A DNA stretch of 64,000 nucleotides from CBDCTM01 sp965222005 (GTDB lineage Bacteria; Bacteroidota; Bacteroidia; Chitinophagales; Saprospiraceae). Of this stretch, positions 27,001-35,746 are shown piece by piece. Under the pieces are notes generated by a model, which worked only from the letters and a program-made list of their open reading frames with translations, was not told where the DNA came from and searched no databases. Every line of letters begins with the position of its first letter. Positions within the stretch are counted from its first letter, which is position 1. The DNA is taken from contig OZ244935.1 of assembly GCA_965222005.1 (NCBI GenBank), positions 4,712,001 through 4,776,000 on the forward strand. Direction: 5' to 3'. The position numbers and the translations under genes were made by a program.

Positions 27001-27756
27001 CTGTTTGATAAGGAAGCAGGTTTTGCAGAAGTAGAAGTAGTCAACAATGCACAAAACTATTTACAAGATAAAATTGAAAATGGCGAGTTGACATTGCCCG
27101 CAGGAATAAATTACAAATTCGCAGGAAATTATGAGCAACAAGTACGGGCAAACAAACGACTTTCCATTGTTATCCCTATTGCACTGGCTCTAATTTTTCT
27201 AATTCTTTATTTCCAATTCAGTTCTGTCACTACTTCTATGATGGTATTCTCCGGTGTGTTTGTAGCCTTCTCCGGGGGCTTTATAATGATATGGTTATAT
27301 GGACAACCCTGGTTTATGGATTTTGATGTATTAGGCACCAATATGCGAGACCTGTTTCAAATGAAATCCATTAACCTCAGCGTAGCTGTATGGGTCGGCT
27401 TTTTAGCCTTGTTTGGTATTGCTACGGACGATGGGGTTTTAGTCGCCACATTCTTAAAAGATAGTTTCAAACGGAATACACCCGCTACAACTCCACAGAT
27501 AAGGGATGCAGTAGTAGAAGGTGGCATACGCAGGGTAAAACCAGCAATGATGACCACTGCTACGACCATTTTAGCTCTACTACCGGTGCTTACCTCTACA
27601 GGTCGTGGAGCAGATATAATGTTGCCAATGGCCATTCCTTCTTTTGGTGGAATGACTTTGCAAGTGATTACAATGTTCACCGTACCCGTGTTGTATTCAT
27701 TGTGGAAAGAGATTCAGTTAGCAATTAACAATCGACAATTATCAGTTAACAATTAA
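24025..27756 (+). CDS. cusA: CusA/CzcA family heavy-metal efflux RND permease
   Basis: A 1243-residue inner-membrane proton-driven pump of the heavy-metal-efflux RND family. The N-terminal span is followed by porter-domain sequences (LPRDPVAVDAIPNIGENQQI, KWMGRSPQDVEDQITYPL, TLGPDATALGQIYWYTLEG). The proton-relay span contains AVGTMVDMGIVLTESM near residue 430. A second large periplasmic loop carries NTGQEFMPALDEGSFLLMPT. The sequence is longer than E. coli CusA because of an extra membrane region near 520-620. It probably exports Cu(I)/Ag(I) with the TolC-like and CusB-like proteins downstream. Its last residues (AINNRQLSVNN) are encoded by a short repetitive sequence next to the S23 gene. 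Confidence 0.93.
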   Translation: MLNQIIKFFIDNKLVAWLLLLLFIGWGLVTAPFDLGVNSLPRDPVAVDAIPNIGENQQIVFTKWMGRSPQDVEDQITYPLTTSLLGISGVKSIRSNSMFGFSSIYVIFDEGVEFYWSRSRILEKLNSLPANLLPNGVQPTLGPDATALGQIYWYTLEGRDEQGNPTGGWDLHELRSIQDFYVRYGLSSASGISEVASIGGFVQEYQVDVIPDKMRVYGITLNQVMKAIKESNLDIGAQTLEINLAEYFVRGLGYVKSIEDIENAVVKVTDNVPIRIKDIAVANIGPATRRGVLDKSGAEAVGGVVVARYGANPLEVINNVKAKIDEIAPGLPTKTLADGTVSKVTVVPFYDRTDLINETLGTLEEALGLEILITIIVVILMLLNLRSSLLVAGSLPVAVLMCFIAMRYFSVDANIVALSGIAIAVGTMVDMGIVLTESMVTHIKKAPPEQSISITIYNATTEVASAVITAVATTVVSFLPVFTMVAAEGKLFRPLAFTKTFALIASIVVAITIVPPLATQLFGVKTKSKWMSIGYNVALIALSIFLLFGQFYYLGLIGLVVGITGMISYWLKSLQNGKFHSYFEIARNIVYALLVAWLLARIWMPLGVTKTVFTNFFFVSFISGVLIGSFYIVIHFYERILRFLLKVKLLFLLLVGSLIFFGIQIAKNTGQEFMPALDEGSFLLMPTSMPHSGMQMNVANLRALDMAVTAIPEVETVVGKAGRVESALDPAPMSMYENVILYKSEYMTDEDGHRIRFRRDNNGKFILAKGGAIEYEKALSSGVQISDLVQDEKGSYFRQWREHIHSPDDIWNEIVKVTNLPGVTSAPKLQPIETRLVMLQTGMRAPMGIKVKGSDLETIEAFGLELEKHLKKVGGVKAPAVFAERIVGKPYMLFDIDREKISRFGLSIVDVQKQLQAAVGGMVMTSTVEGRERYSIRLRYPRELRDNPSSLGNILVASSNGLQIPLGNLVEIKYEQGPQAIKSEDGFLVGYVLFDKEAGFAEVEVVNNAQNYLQDKIENGELTLPAGINYKFAGNYEQQVRANKRLSIVIPIALALIFLILYFQFSSVTTSMMVFSGVFVAFSGGFIMIWLYGQPWFMDFDVLGTNMRDLFQMKSINLSVAVWVGFLALFGIATDDGVLVATFLKDSFKRNTPATTPQIRDAVVEGGIRRVKPAMMTTATTILALLPVLTSTGRGADIMLPMAIPSFGGMTLQVITMFTVPVLYSLWKEIQLAINNRQLSVNN

Positions 27757-27758
27757 AA
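27714..27758. repeat. AATTAACAAT-type simple repeat at end of cusA
   Basis: Units resembling CAGTTAGCAATTAACAAT and CAATTATCAGTTAACAAT run through the cusA stop codon. A related sequence follows the S23 gene at 28155-28250. The two flank the S23 unit. Confidence 0.55.
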
Positions 27759-27776
27759 CAACCTTAAAAAATAGAT

Positions 27777-28127
27777 ATGAAAGAAAATATAGTTCAAGAA
27801 AAGAGTTTCGCCTTTGCAGTTAGAATTGTAAAGCTGTACAAATATTTAGTTGAAGAGAAAAAAGAATATACTCTTTCTAAACAAATTTTGCGATCTGGCA
27901 CTTCAGTCGGGGCAAATATTGAAGAAGCCTTGGGTGGATATACTACTAAAGACTTTAGACATAAACTTTCTATTTCCTATAAAGAAGTTCGTGAAATCAA
28001 ATATTGGCTTAGACTAATAAATGAGACTGACTACATTGATAAGGAACTATTTAAATCGCTTTTTAGTGATGCTGATGAGCTCGGTAAACTTCTGTATACT
28101 ATTATCCAAAACACGAAAATCAAATAG
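27777..28127 (+). CDS. four helix bundle protein (S23/rRNA-intervening-sequence family)
   Basis: 116 residues predicted as four amphipathic helices; the family pattern SKQILRSGTSVGANIEEALG followed by DFRHKLSISYKEVREIKYWL is clear. Members are found both inside 23S rRNA intervening sequences and as free-standing genes scattered in Bacteroidota genomes; biological role unknown. It sits between cusA and the TolC-like gene, flanked on both sides by related AATTG/AACAATTA repeats, as if a small cassette had inserted in the operon. Confidence 0.9.
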   Translation: MKENIVQEKSFAFAVRIVKLYKYLVEEKKEYTLSKQILRSGTSVGANIEEALGGYTTKDFRHKLSISYKEVREIKYWLRLINETDYIDKELFKSLFSDADELGKLLYTIIQNTKIK

Positions 28128-28128
28128 T

Positions 28129-29424
28129 ATGTATTTTTCTGTTTTTCTATTTATCAGTAGGCTATTAACAATTAGTCAATTAAATTCCGCAAGATTGTCC
28201 ATTGTAGGATTGCTAATTGCAGGATTGTTCATTGATAATTGTCAAGCACAATCTTTAGATAGCTTATTAAGTAAAGCATACAACAACAATCCTGAGCTAA
28301 AAGCTTTACAATTAGAATACGAAGCGGCTTTACAAAAAGGGCCACAAGTAAACCAATTGCCTGACCCAACTGTGGGTTTCGGTATTCCCGTTCTACGTCC
28401 AGAAACTCGATTAGGTGGTCAAGTATTCAGTGTATCAGCGAGTCAGATGTTTCCTTGGTTTGGCACACTAAAGGCCAAAGAAGATGTGGTGCTAACAATG
28501 GCAAAATCGAAGTACGAACGAGTAGCAGCAGAAAGGTTGAACATAGATTATCAAATCAAAACAGCCTATTATAATCTGTATCTATTACAAGCAAAGCAAA
28601 GTATTCTTCGTAAGAATATACGCATTTTCTCTACCCTTGAAAAAGTGGCATTGGCAAAAGTAGAAAGTGGAAAATCCATTGCTTCTGATGTTCTCACCGT
28701 TCGGATCAAAATAGAAGAACTTAACCGACAAATCCAAATATTTGAAGAACAAAAAAAGGGTTATACAGCAACAATAAATGAAGCTATAAATAATCCGAAC
28801 AACTCTGCTATTCAAATTGATACAACACAAATTACGATAGCAGCAATAAAATATAACATAGAACAATTCAGGAAAAATATTCAAACCAATCACCCACTTA
28901 TAAAACAAATCGATTGGAATATAAAAACTTCCAACAAAACACTTGCATTAAATGCTTTGGATGGTAAGCCCTCATTTGGCGTAGGCTTAGATTATAGTCT
29001 GGTTAGTGGCAGAACAGATGCTTTTCCTGTTAACAACGGCAGGGATATTCTTATACCAAAAGTAATGGTATCCATTCCAATATACCGCAAAAAATACTCA
29101 GCCAAGAAAGAAGAAGAAAGCATCAAACAACAGGCATTTGAACTTCAAAAGGAAAGTTTGACCAATAGAATGATCAGCAGTATTCAAGGTTATAGATCTG
29201 AATATGAGAGTGCAAAATTGATGTTTGAGTTAGCCAATAAACAAATTGAAATCTCAAATAGTGCTTACGATATTTTGCTAGCCGATTATAGCAGTAAAGG
29301 GATGCGTTTTGACGAACTGATGAAGTTACAAAGTGATATAAATAAGTATGAAATAGAAATAATAAACGCGATTGTACAAACCCATTTAACCAAGTTCAGA
29401 ATTGAACGAATAACGGATTTTTAA
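28129..29424 (+). CDS. TolC-like outer-membrane efflux factor (CusC role)
   Basis: About 431 residues; start chosen at the ATG one base after the S23 stop. Signal sequence ending IDNCQAQ, then TolC-family helices: SLLSKAYNNNPELKALQLEY, TVGFGIPVLRPETRLGGQVF, ASQMFPWFGTLKAKED. It forms the outer-membrane channel for the CusA/CusB pump. Oddity: the hydrophobic core of the signal peptide (LSIVGLLIAGLFI) is encoded by three 15-bp tandem repeat units, apparently derived from the S23-flanking repeat. The true ancestral signal peptide may have been replaced. Confidence 0.88.
   Translation: MYFSVFLFISRLLTISQLNSARLSIVGLLIAGLFIDNCQAQSLDSLLSKAYNNNPELKALQLEYEAALQKGPQVNQLPDPTVGFGIPVLRPETRLGGQVFSVSASQMFPWFGTLKAKEDVVLTMAKSKYERVAAERLNIDYQIKTAYYNLYLLQAKQSILRKNIRIFSTLEKVALAKVESGKSIASDVLTVRIKIEELNRQIQIFEEQKKGYTATINEAINNPNNSAIQIDTTQITIAAIKYNIEQFRKNIQTNHPLIKQIDWNIKTSNKTLALNALDGKPSFGVGLDYSLVSGRTDAFPVNNGRDILIPKVMVSIPIYRKKYSAKKEEESIKQQAFELQKESLTNRMISSIQGYRSEYESAKLMFELANKQIEISNSAYDILLADYSSKGMRFDELMKLQSDINKYEIEIINAIVQTHLTKFRIERITDF
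28191..28235. repeat. three 15-bp tandem units inside a signal peptide
   Basis: AAGATTGTCCATTGT, AGGATTGCTAATTGC and AGGATTGTTCATTGA follow one another in frame and encode the signal-peptide core of the TolC-like protein. Confidence 0.75.
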
Positions 29425-29435
29425 AAATATTGAAA

Positions 29436-31934
29436 ATGAAACATACCTATCACATACATGGAATGACTTGTAACAGTTGTCGCAGTCATGTAGAGGAAAC
29501 GCTTTTAAAAGTGAAAGGTGTTTCTACAGTATCTATCAATTTAGAGAAGGCAGAAGCCACCATCGAAATGGAATCACATATTCCTTTAAAAGTATTTCAA
29601 GAAGCGTTGAAAAACGATGGTGATAGATACAGCATTCTTAATAAAGAGGAGCATCATCCTATAGAAACAAAACAGAAAAAACAACCAAAAGGAAAAGGCT
29701 CAGGTACATTTTATTGTCCTATGCATTGCGAAGGCGATAGAACCTATGACAGGCCGGGTGATTGTCCAGTTTGCGGAATGGATTTGGTGGAAGAACAAAA
29801 TTTATCAACAGCTTCAACTGAACAATGGATCTGTCCTATGCATCCAGAAATCGTAAAAGGCGAAGCAGGTTCGTGTCCAATTTGTGGGATGGATTTAGTG
29901 CCGATGGAACCAGGCCTTTCCGCAGAAGAAAAAACCTATAAAAAGCTGTTGAAGAAATTTTGGGTAGCGACCGCATTCACTTTGCCAATTTTCCTAATTG
30001 CAATGAGCGAAATGCTTACCAACAATCCATTATATGACCTAATCGAACAAAAATATTGGAATTGGATTCAATTTGCACTTTCAATCCCAGTTGTGTTTTA
30101 TGCTACTTGGATGTTTTTTGAGCGTGCCTACAAAAGTATAAAAACGTGGAATCTCAATATGTTTACACTTATTGGAATAGGCGCAGGAGTAGCCTGGCTC
30201 TTTAGCGTTGCGGGTATGCTTTTTCCAGACGTTTTTCCAGGTCAGTTCAAAACCGAATCTGGTGCCGTACACGTGTATTTTGAAGCAGCAACCGTAATCC
30301 TAACCCTTGTATTGTTGGGACAGCTTTTAGAAGCCCGTGCACACAGCAAAACCAATTCCGCAGTAAAAGAATTATTGAAATTAGCCCCCAACAAAGCAAT
30401 AAAGGTTGTGGATGGAGAAGAAGTTGAAGTCAGTATTGATAAGATAAAACTAAACGATATTCTAAAAGTAAAGCCTGGTGACAAAATTCCTGTGGATGGT
30501 GTGATCATCAAAGGCGAAACTACCATTGATGAATCTATGATTACAGGCGAACCTATTCCAGTAAACAAATCACAACACGATAAAGTAAGTAGTGGCACTA
30601 TCAATGGGAATCAATCATTTTTAATGAAAGCCGAAAAGGTAGGAAGCGATACGTTACTATCACAAATCATACATATGGTGAATGATGCCAGTAGAAGTCG
30701 AGCACCTATTCAAAATTTAGCCGATAAAGTGTCTGGCTACTTTGTGCCTGCCGTGGTCATAATTTCTTTACTAACTTTTGGAGTTTGGGCTATTTGGGGT
30801 CCGGAACCTGTGTACGTCTTTGCGTTTGTGAATGCCATTGCTGTTTTAATCATTGCATGTCCGTGTGCATTAGGGTTAGCTACGCCTATGTCTGTGATGG
30901 TTGGCGTTGGTAAAGGTGCTCAAAATGGTGTATTGATTAAAAATGCAGAAGCTCTCGAAAAAATGGATAAGGTTGACACTTTAATTATTGACAAAACAGG
31001 AACGATTACAGAAGGAAAGCCAGCTGTAGAAAAGATTGGGACGTTTAACAACGCTCTAAGTGAAAATGAAATACTTCAATACATTGTCTCAGTAAACACC
31101 AATAGCGAACATCCTTTGGCAGAAGCAACCGTTAAATATGGAAAAGAACGCAATACTGAAATATTAAAATCGGACAATTTTAATGCGGTTACAGGAAAAG
31201 GTGTTGAAGCTAAAATAAATGGAAAAAAAGTAGCATTGGGTAATCCTAAAATGATGGAGTATACAAATGCAGGTATTACATCTAAAATGAAGGATGAAGC
31301 CCAAAGCTATCAAAAACAAGGGAAAACAGTTTCATATTTGGCAATAGAAAACACCGTTGTTGGGTATGTGGTTATTGGCGATAGAATAAAGGAAACAAGT
31401 GCCAAGGCAATTATAGCACTTCAAGATAAAGGCATTGATGTAATAATGCTCACTGGTGATAATCACGATACGGCACAAGCAGTAGCATCAGAATTGAAAT
31501 TAGCAAATTTTAAAGCCAGTATGCTGCCAGAAGACAAGCTCAAAGAAGTAGAGAAAATACAACAAAACGGAAAGGTAGTTGCTATGGCAGGTGATGGCAT
31601 TAACGATGCACCAGCATTGGCCAAAAGTGATGTAGGGATTGCTATGGGAACAGGAACAGATGTAGCGATTGAAAGTGCAATGGTAGCCTTGGTAAAAGGC
31701 GATTTACACGGTATTGTCAAGGCCAAAAATTTGAGTGCTGCTGTAATGAAAAACATCAAGCAAAACCTGTTTTTTGCACTCGCCTATAACACATTAGGCG
31801 TACCCATTGCAGCAGGTGTTTTATTTCCGTTCTTCGGGATATTGTTATCACCAATGATAGCAGCATTGGCCATGAGTTTTAGTTCGGTTTCGGTAATAGC
31901 CAATGCATTAAGATTGAAAAATATTAAAATATAA
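29436..31934 (+). CDS. copA: heavy-metal translocating P1B-type ATPase (copper export)
   Basis: About 832 residues. N-terminal HMA domain with GMTCNSCRSHV; then two heavy-metal-binding domains with CPMHCEG...CPVCGMDL and CPMHPEI...CPICGMDL. ATPase motifs in order: MITGEPIPV (actuator), CPC metal site (Cys475-Pro-Cys477), DKTGT phosphorylation site (Asp519), SEHPLAEA and GDGINDAPA (near 720). CPC plus these domains predicts Cu(I)/Ag(I) transport from the cytoplasm. Start is the ATG at 29436, 11 bases after the TolC-like stop, preferred over a TTG two codons upstream. Confidence 0.95.
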   Translation: MKHTYHIHGMTCNSCRSHVEETLLKVKGVSTVSINLEKAEATIEMESHIPLKVFQEALKNDGDRYSILNKEEHHPIETKQKKQPKGKGSGTFYCPMHCEGDRTYDRPGDCPVCGMDLVEEQNLSTASTEQWICPMHPEIVKGEAGSCPICGMDLVPMEPGLSAEEKTYKKLLKKFWVATAFTLPIFLIAMSEMLTNNPLYDLIEQKYWNWIQFALSIPVVFYATWMFFERAYKSIKTWNLNMFTLIGIGAGVAWLFSVAGMLFPDVFPGQFKTESGAVHVYFEAATVILTLVLLGQLLEARAHSKTNSAVKELLKLAPNKAIKVVDGEEVEVSIDKIKLNDILKVKPGDKIPVDGVIIKGETTIDESMITGEPIPVNKSQHDKVSSGTINGNQSFLMKAEKVGSDTLLSQIIHMVNDASRSRAPIQNLADKVSGYFVPAVVIISLLTFGVWAIWGPEPVYVFAFVNAIAVLIIACPCALGLATPMSVMVGVGKGAQNGVLIKNAEALEKMDKVDTLIIDKTGTITEGKPAVEKIGTFNNALSENEILQYIVSVNTNSEHPLAEATVKYGKERNTEILKSDNFNAVTGKGVEAKINGKKVALGNPKMMEYTNAGITSKMKDEAQSYQKQGKTVSYLAIENTVVGYVVIGDRIKETSAKAIIALQDKGIDVIMLTGDNHDTAQAVASELKLANFKASMLPEDKLKEVEKIQQNGKVVAMAGDGINDAPALAKSDVGIAMGTGTDVAIESAMVALVKGDLHGIVKAKNLSAAVMKNIKQNLFFALAYNTLGVPIAAGVLFPFFGILLSPMIAALAMSFSSVSVIANALRLKNIKI

Positions 31935-31937
31935 AAA

Positions 31938-33737
31938 ATGAAAAAGTACAAAACATATATCGTTGCCTTTTTCGCTTTAGCTATAGGATTATTACTTGGT
32001 TGGTTATTGTTTAAGAATAGCACCCAGCCCGTCCAAGAGCTCAGCGAACTCAGTTCAAATCAAGCAGAATCCGAAATATGGACTTGTTCTATGCACCCAC
32101 AAATACGTCAAAATGAACCAGGAGATTGTCCCATATGTGGAATGGATTTAATTCCGGCAAGTCAGGCAAATAGCGATAATGAAATAGGCTTTCAAATGAC
32201 AGCGGATGCAATCAAGTTGGCGAATATTCAAACGACTACCATTGGGAATACTGATGCAACTGAAGGAGCTACCTTAAAACTCAATGGTAAAATTCAAGCC
32301 AATGAAACGAAATCCGCCAGTCTCGTTACACATATTCCGGGAAGGATAGAGAAATTGTATGTGAGCTACACAGGAGAGCAAGTCAATAAAGGACAAAAGA
32401 TTGCGACCATCTATTCACCCGAATTAATTACCGCTCAAAAGGAACTATTAGAAGCACAAAAAATACAGGATATAAGCCCGGGGCTTTTAACAGCAGCCAG
32501 GAACAAGTTGAAGTACTGGAAAGTAGGAGACCAGGTAATACAGGACATTTTGACTTCGGGTACTATACGGGAGAACTTCATTATTTATGCAGACCATCCA
32601 GGAGTAGTAGAACAAAAGAGAGTTTCTGTTGGTGATTATCTAACAACTGGTGAAGTCCTGTTTGATGTTCAGAATTTATACAGTCTTTGGGCTTTATTCG
32701 ATGTGTATGAAAATGATTTACCACAAGTCAAGGTTGGCCGTACCATACATTTTACCACTCCGTCAGCTCCCAATAAAAGGTTTAAGGCAAAGATCACTTT
32801 CTTAAATCCGGTGATTGACCCAAGCACCCGGGCAGCAACCATTAGGGCAGAAGTAAGTAATACTACGGGAAAATTGAAGCCTGAAATGTTCATTACTGGT
32901 GAGCTTCAAACTTCTAAAAAGTCAGATAACGTTACCATTCCCAAATCAGCAGTATTATGGACGGGACAACGGTCGGTTGTTTATGTAAAAGTTCCAGATA
33001 CGAGCATTCCATCCTTTGAGTATAGAGAAATTGAAATTGCAGATGCCACGGCTTCTGGATATGCTGTTGTAAGTGGTTTAGAATATGGTGAAGAAGTGGT
33101 GACCAATGGAGCATTTGTCATTGATGCTTCCGCTCAGTTAAACAATCAAGTCAGTATGATGAATAAGAATGTGATGGCAAAAAATGCTATTCATTCAGAC
33201 CATTTACCTGATCACACAAATACAACTCCACAAAAATTCAAGGAGCAACTAACAGCAATGGCAGATTCTTATCTTTTATTGAAAGATGCTCTCGTTGCAA
33301 GCGATAAGCAAAAAGCAGCAGAAAGTGCCTTTGATATTTTAAGTAAAGAGAAACAAGTAGATATGTCTATGGTCAAGGATAAGGCACATATCTATTGGAT
33401 GGAGCAAATACAGGCTATTCAATCCCACGCTAAGAAAATCACTGAAACAGAAGACATAGAAGAACAGCGTAAACAGTTCGATTTTCTATCACAAGCATTG
33501 ATTAAATCGCTAAAGGTTTTTGGTGTAGCAGGTGACACTTTTTATGTGCAGCACTGCCCGATGGCAAATGACAATGACGGTGCCGCCTGGTTAAGTAAAC
33601 AAGAAAAAATACTCAATCCATATTTCGGAAAGAAAATGCTCACCTGCGGAACAGTACAGGATACCATAGATATAAACTTCAAAAATCCGCCAATGCAAGA
33701 GCAATCGAATGTTCAAGTCAATTTACATAATCACTAA
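31938..33737 (+). CDS. cusB: CusB-like RND periplasmic adaptor with metal-binding and DUF3347 domains
   Basis: A 599-residue adaptor anchored by one N-terminal span (YIVAFFALAIGLLLGWLLF). A heavy-metal-binding domain (CSMHPQI...CPICGMDLIP, about 48-75) precedes the adaptor body: KIQANETKSASLVTHIPGRI, YSPELITAQKELLEAQ (hairpin), and the beta-barrel region FITGELQTSK. The C-terminal 190 residues match DUF3347 (AMADSYLLLKDALVASDKQK, FYVQHCPMANDNDGAAWLSK), often fused to copper efflux adaptors. It starts three bases after copA and links CusA to the TolC-like channel. The island ends here; an IS4-type element begins two bases after its stop codon. Confidence 0.92.
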   Translation: MKKYKTYIVAFFALAIGLLLGWLLFKNSTQPVQELSELSSNQAESEIWTCSMHPQIRQNEPGDCPICGMDLIPASQANSDNEIGFQMTADAIKLANIQTTTIGNTDATEGATLKLNGKIQANETKSASLVTHIPGRIEKLYVSYTGEQVNKGQKIATIYSPELITAQKELLEAQKIQDISPGLLTAARNKLKYWKVGDQVIQDILTSGTIRENFIIYADHPGVVEQKRVSVGDYLTTGEVLFDVQNLYSLWALFDVYENDLPQVKVGRTIHFTTPSAPNKRFKAKITFLNPVIDPSTRAATIRAEVSNTTGKLKPEMFITGELQTSKKSDNVTIPKSAVLWTGQRSVVYVKVPDTSIPSFEYREIEIADATASGYAVVSGLEYGEEVVTNGAFVIDASAQLNNQVSMMNKNVMAKNAIHSDHLPDHTNTTPQKFKEQLTAMADSYLLLKDALVASDKQKAAESAFDILSKEKQVDMSMVKDKAHIYWMEQIQAIQSHAKKITETEDIEEQRKQFDFLSQALIKSLKVFGVAGDTFYVQHCPMANDNDGAAWLSKQEKILNPYFGKKMLTCGTVQDTIDINFKNPPMQEQSNVQVNLHNH

Positions 33738-33738
33738 T

Positions 33739-35073
33739 CATTATTGAGCGGTACGCTATTTGTAGTAAGCCGCAAGTTTACAAATTACGTTAGAATCAAA
33801 AGGTTTACAGATAAAGTTCTGTAAACGTCGAATCCAATGACATCCAATTTTCCAAAAAGATTGGAGAGAAGATGTTAAGGCTTCGATCCATAAGTCAGGA
33901 GAATGTCCAAAATGTGTAGGTATTTGTTCAATATCGTTAACATTTTGGATAGCCAAATGAGTTTTTGCCGCCTGACTATGAGTTGAAATAATAGTAGCAA
34001 CTTGCTTTAATCGCATTTGCAAAATGGTTGTAATCATCAGGATGTAGAACTGGATATTGACTCCATTTGGAGTATTATTGAATAGATGAATGCCCTTTAA
34101 ACTGCGTTTGATGAATTTGAATAACAGTTCAATTTGCCATCGAAAAGCATAGAGGATAATGATCTGGACAGTGGTTAAATCCAATCTGTTGGTGCAGATG
34201 GAAAACTGAGAGTGCAACACTTCAAATTGAATGAGCCAATAGACTTTTTCCAAATCATCAGATTCAAAACGGACTAAACGATCCGTAAGGTTTTTGAAGC
34301 AAAGTGGAATAGTTTGTCCTGTTGCACAGCTTAATTGAAGTTTGGTGTATTGAGCCACTTTGATATTGTTTTTGATACGGAGGATAAAAAAGGCTTTGGC
34401 TGCTTCAATTTTTGCAGCTACAGCAAAGCTGAAATATCCTCTGTCCGCAATATAAGTTACCCCTGTTTGAAGGATACTTAAAAGGAATTTTCTTTCAGAA
34501 GAATTCGCTTTTAAACCGATAAACTCCACAGGCAACATCCGGTTGAGTTCAAATGACAAATGTAAGCGAATCGCTTTTTTTGTCTTTCGATAAGCAGCCC
34601 AATCCATTGAACGGAGGGTAGGAAAAATACTACCATCCACCAGTTGGAAGATGCCCAATTCGTCAAATGCTTCTATCCGTAGCCAGTCGCAATTGCGCAA
34701 AACATGTTGATACAATTTTTCAAAGAACTCCGAGTCAAATCGGGTGAATCCGTCTTTCATCGTTGAAAACGGCGTGTGTTTTAATCCTAATGATTCACTA
34801 ACCTGACTTGTTTGCAAATCGGTGATGAGTTGTCGTAAAGTCGGTATGCCCATCACAAAAGCATAAATTAATTTGAGTGTGAAATCGGCAAAGAATAATT
34901 TTCTCGAACCGGTTTGTTTGTCAATTTGTGTACCTTGCTCCTCAAGATATTTTTTCAGAGGTGCAAGTAATTCCTCAAAGGTTGTGTGCATAATAGAGTG
35001 TTTTTTTCCTTACTCTATATTAGCACTTTTTGGGGAATGCACCTCTTTTCAATTATCGTACCGCTCAATAATG
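33739..35073 (-). mobile_element. IS4-family insertion sequence
   Basis: A 1.3-kb element with exact 17-bp terminal inverted repeats, CATTATTGAGCGGTACG (33739-33755 and 35057-35073), and one DDE transposase. It lies between cusB and the second lipoprotein gene. No target duplication was recognised. It cuts off the upstream region of lipoprotein B. Confidence 0.88.
33756..34991 (-). CDS. IS4-family transposase
   Basis: 411 residues with the IS4 catalytic pattern: Asp in LVDGSIFPTLRS, Asp in YIADRGYFSF, and a YREK box Y-AF-R-WQI-E-LLFKFI-K matching Y-x2-R-x3-E-x6-K exactly. Full length and intact, so possibly active. It is transcribed against the metal operon. Confidence 0.92.
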   Translation of the reverse strand: MHTTFEELLAPLKKYLEEQGTQIDKQTGSRKLFFADFTLKLIYAFVMGIPTLRQLITDLQTSQVSESLGLKHTPFSTMKDGFTRFDSEFFEKLYQHVLRNCDWLRIEAFDELGIFQLVDGSIFPTLRSMDWAAYRKTKKAIRLHLSFELNRMLPVEFIGLKANSSERKFLLSILQTGVTYIADRGYFSFAVAAKIEAAKAFFILRIKNNIKVAQYTKLQLSCATGQTIPLCFKNLTDRLVRFESDDLEKVYWLIQFEVLHSQFSICTNRLDLTTVQIIILYAFRWQIELLFKFIKRSLKGIHLFNNTPNGVNIQFYILMITTILQMRLKQVATIISTHSQAAKTHLAIQNVNDIEQIPTHFGHSPDLWIEALTSSLQSFWKIGCHWIRRLQNFICKPFDSNVICKLAAYYK

Positions 35074-35094
35074 GTATTCAATCAAATCAAAAAA

Positions 35095-35643
35095 ATGATT
35101 AAAAATATCCTTTCACTGTGCAGTGCTTTTTGTCTATTTCTATTCTTTTGTTGCAACGATGACGAATCCTCACCAACCACCCAAACCGACTATACAGCTC
35201 TGGATATAGTCACAGGCCTTGATTTATTTGATGACAACGGTCAACCCGTCGGAAGGTGGAAGAGTCCGAATCACAATCCTGGACTTGCAGCTATTTATCC
35301 CATCCCCAACATCGGTATCGTATCTGTATTCAGCACAGAAAAAATGGAGCGAATCTGGCTGATACCGGCTAAATGTGCACTCGATTCCGTGACTGCCAAT
35401 ATTCCGCAGTTATCAACAAGTTTGATATATGAGGTAAGTGAACTGGAGGCTGCCCAGCTTAAGGATATCCCGCTTGCCAACTTTAACGGCCAAGCTCAAT
35501 TTAACTTTACAGACGTTGCGAAGGGCTTTTACAAATTCTTCTACCAAATAGAATCAGGTGAGTTGTTTTGGCAAAACATGTACATCGATCCAACTGTCTC
35601 AAACATTCCGGATTTCTCAATATTGGATGACAATTGCAATTAG
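35095..35643 (+). CDS. putative lipoprotein, copy B
   Basis: About 182 residues; paralogue of the protein at 22710-23264, with the same lipobox region (FLFFCCNDDESS) and nearly the same mature sequence. The C-terminus differs most (FSILDDNCN against VSFLDSECN). Start taken at the ATG giving MIKNILSL; an ATG eight codons upstream lies against the IS4 end. Homology upstream of the start is lost within about 20 bp because of the IS, so native promoter sequences are missing. Function unknown. Confidence 0.68.
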   Translation: MIKNILSLCSAFCLFLFFCCNDDESSPTTQTDYTALDIVTGLDLFDDNGQPVGRWKSPNHNPGLAAIYPIPNIGIVSVFSTEKMERIWLIPAKCALDSVTANIPQLSTSLIYEVSELEAAQLKDIPLANFNGQAQFNFTDVAKGFYKFFYQIESGELFWQNMYIDPTVSNIPDFSILDDNCN

Positions 35644-35746
35644 TGAAATTTGACATCTGGCAGGCTCATTGGCCCCTAAAAGAAGAGTTAGATGCATGCC
35701 CAAGCCATTGGCTTTCAACAAATTCTAGTCTCTTACAGAGACGCGG

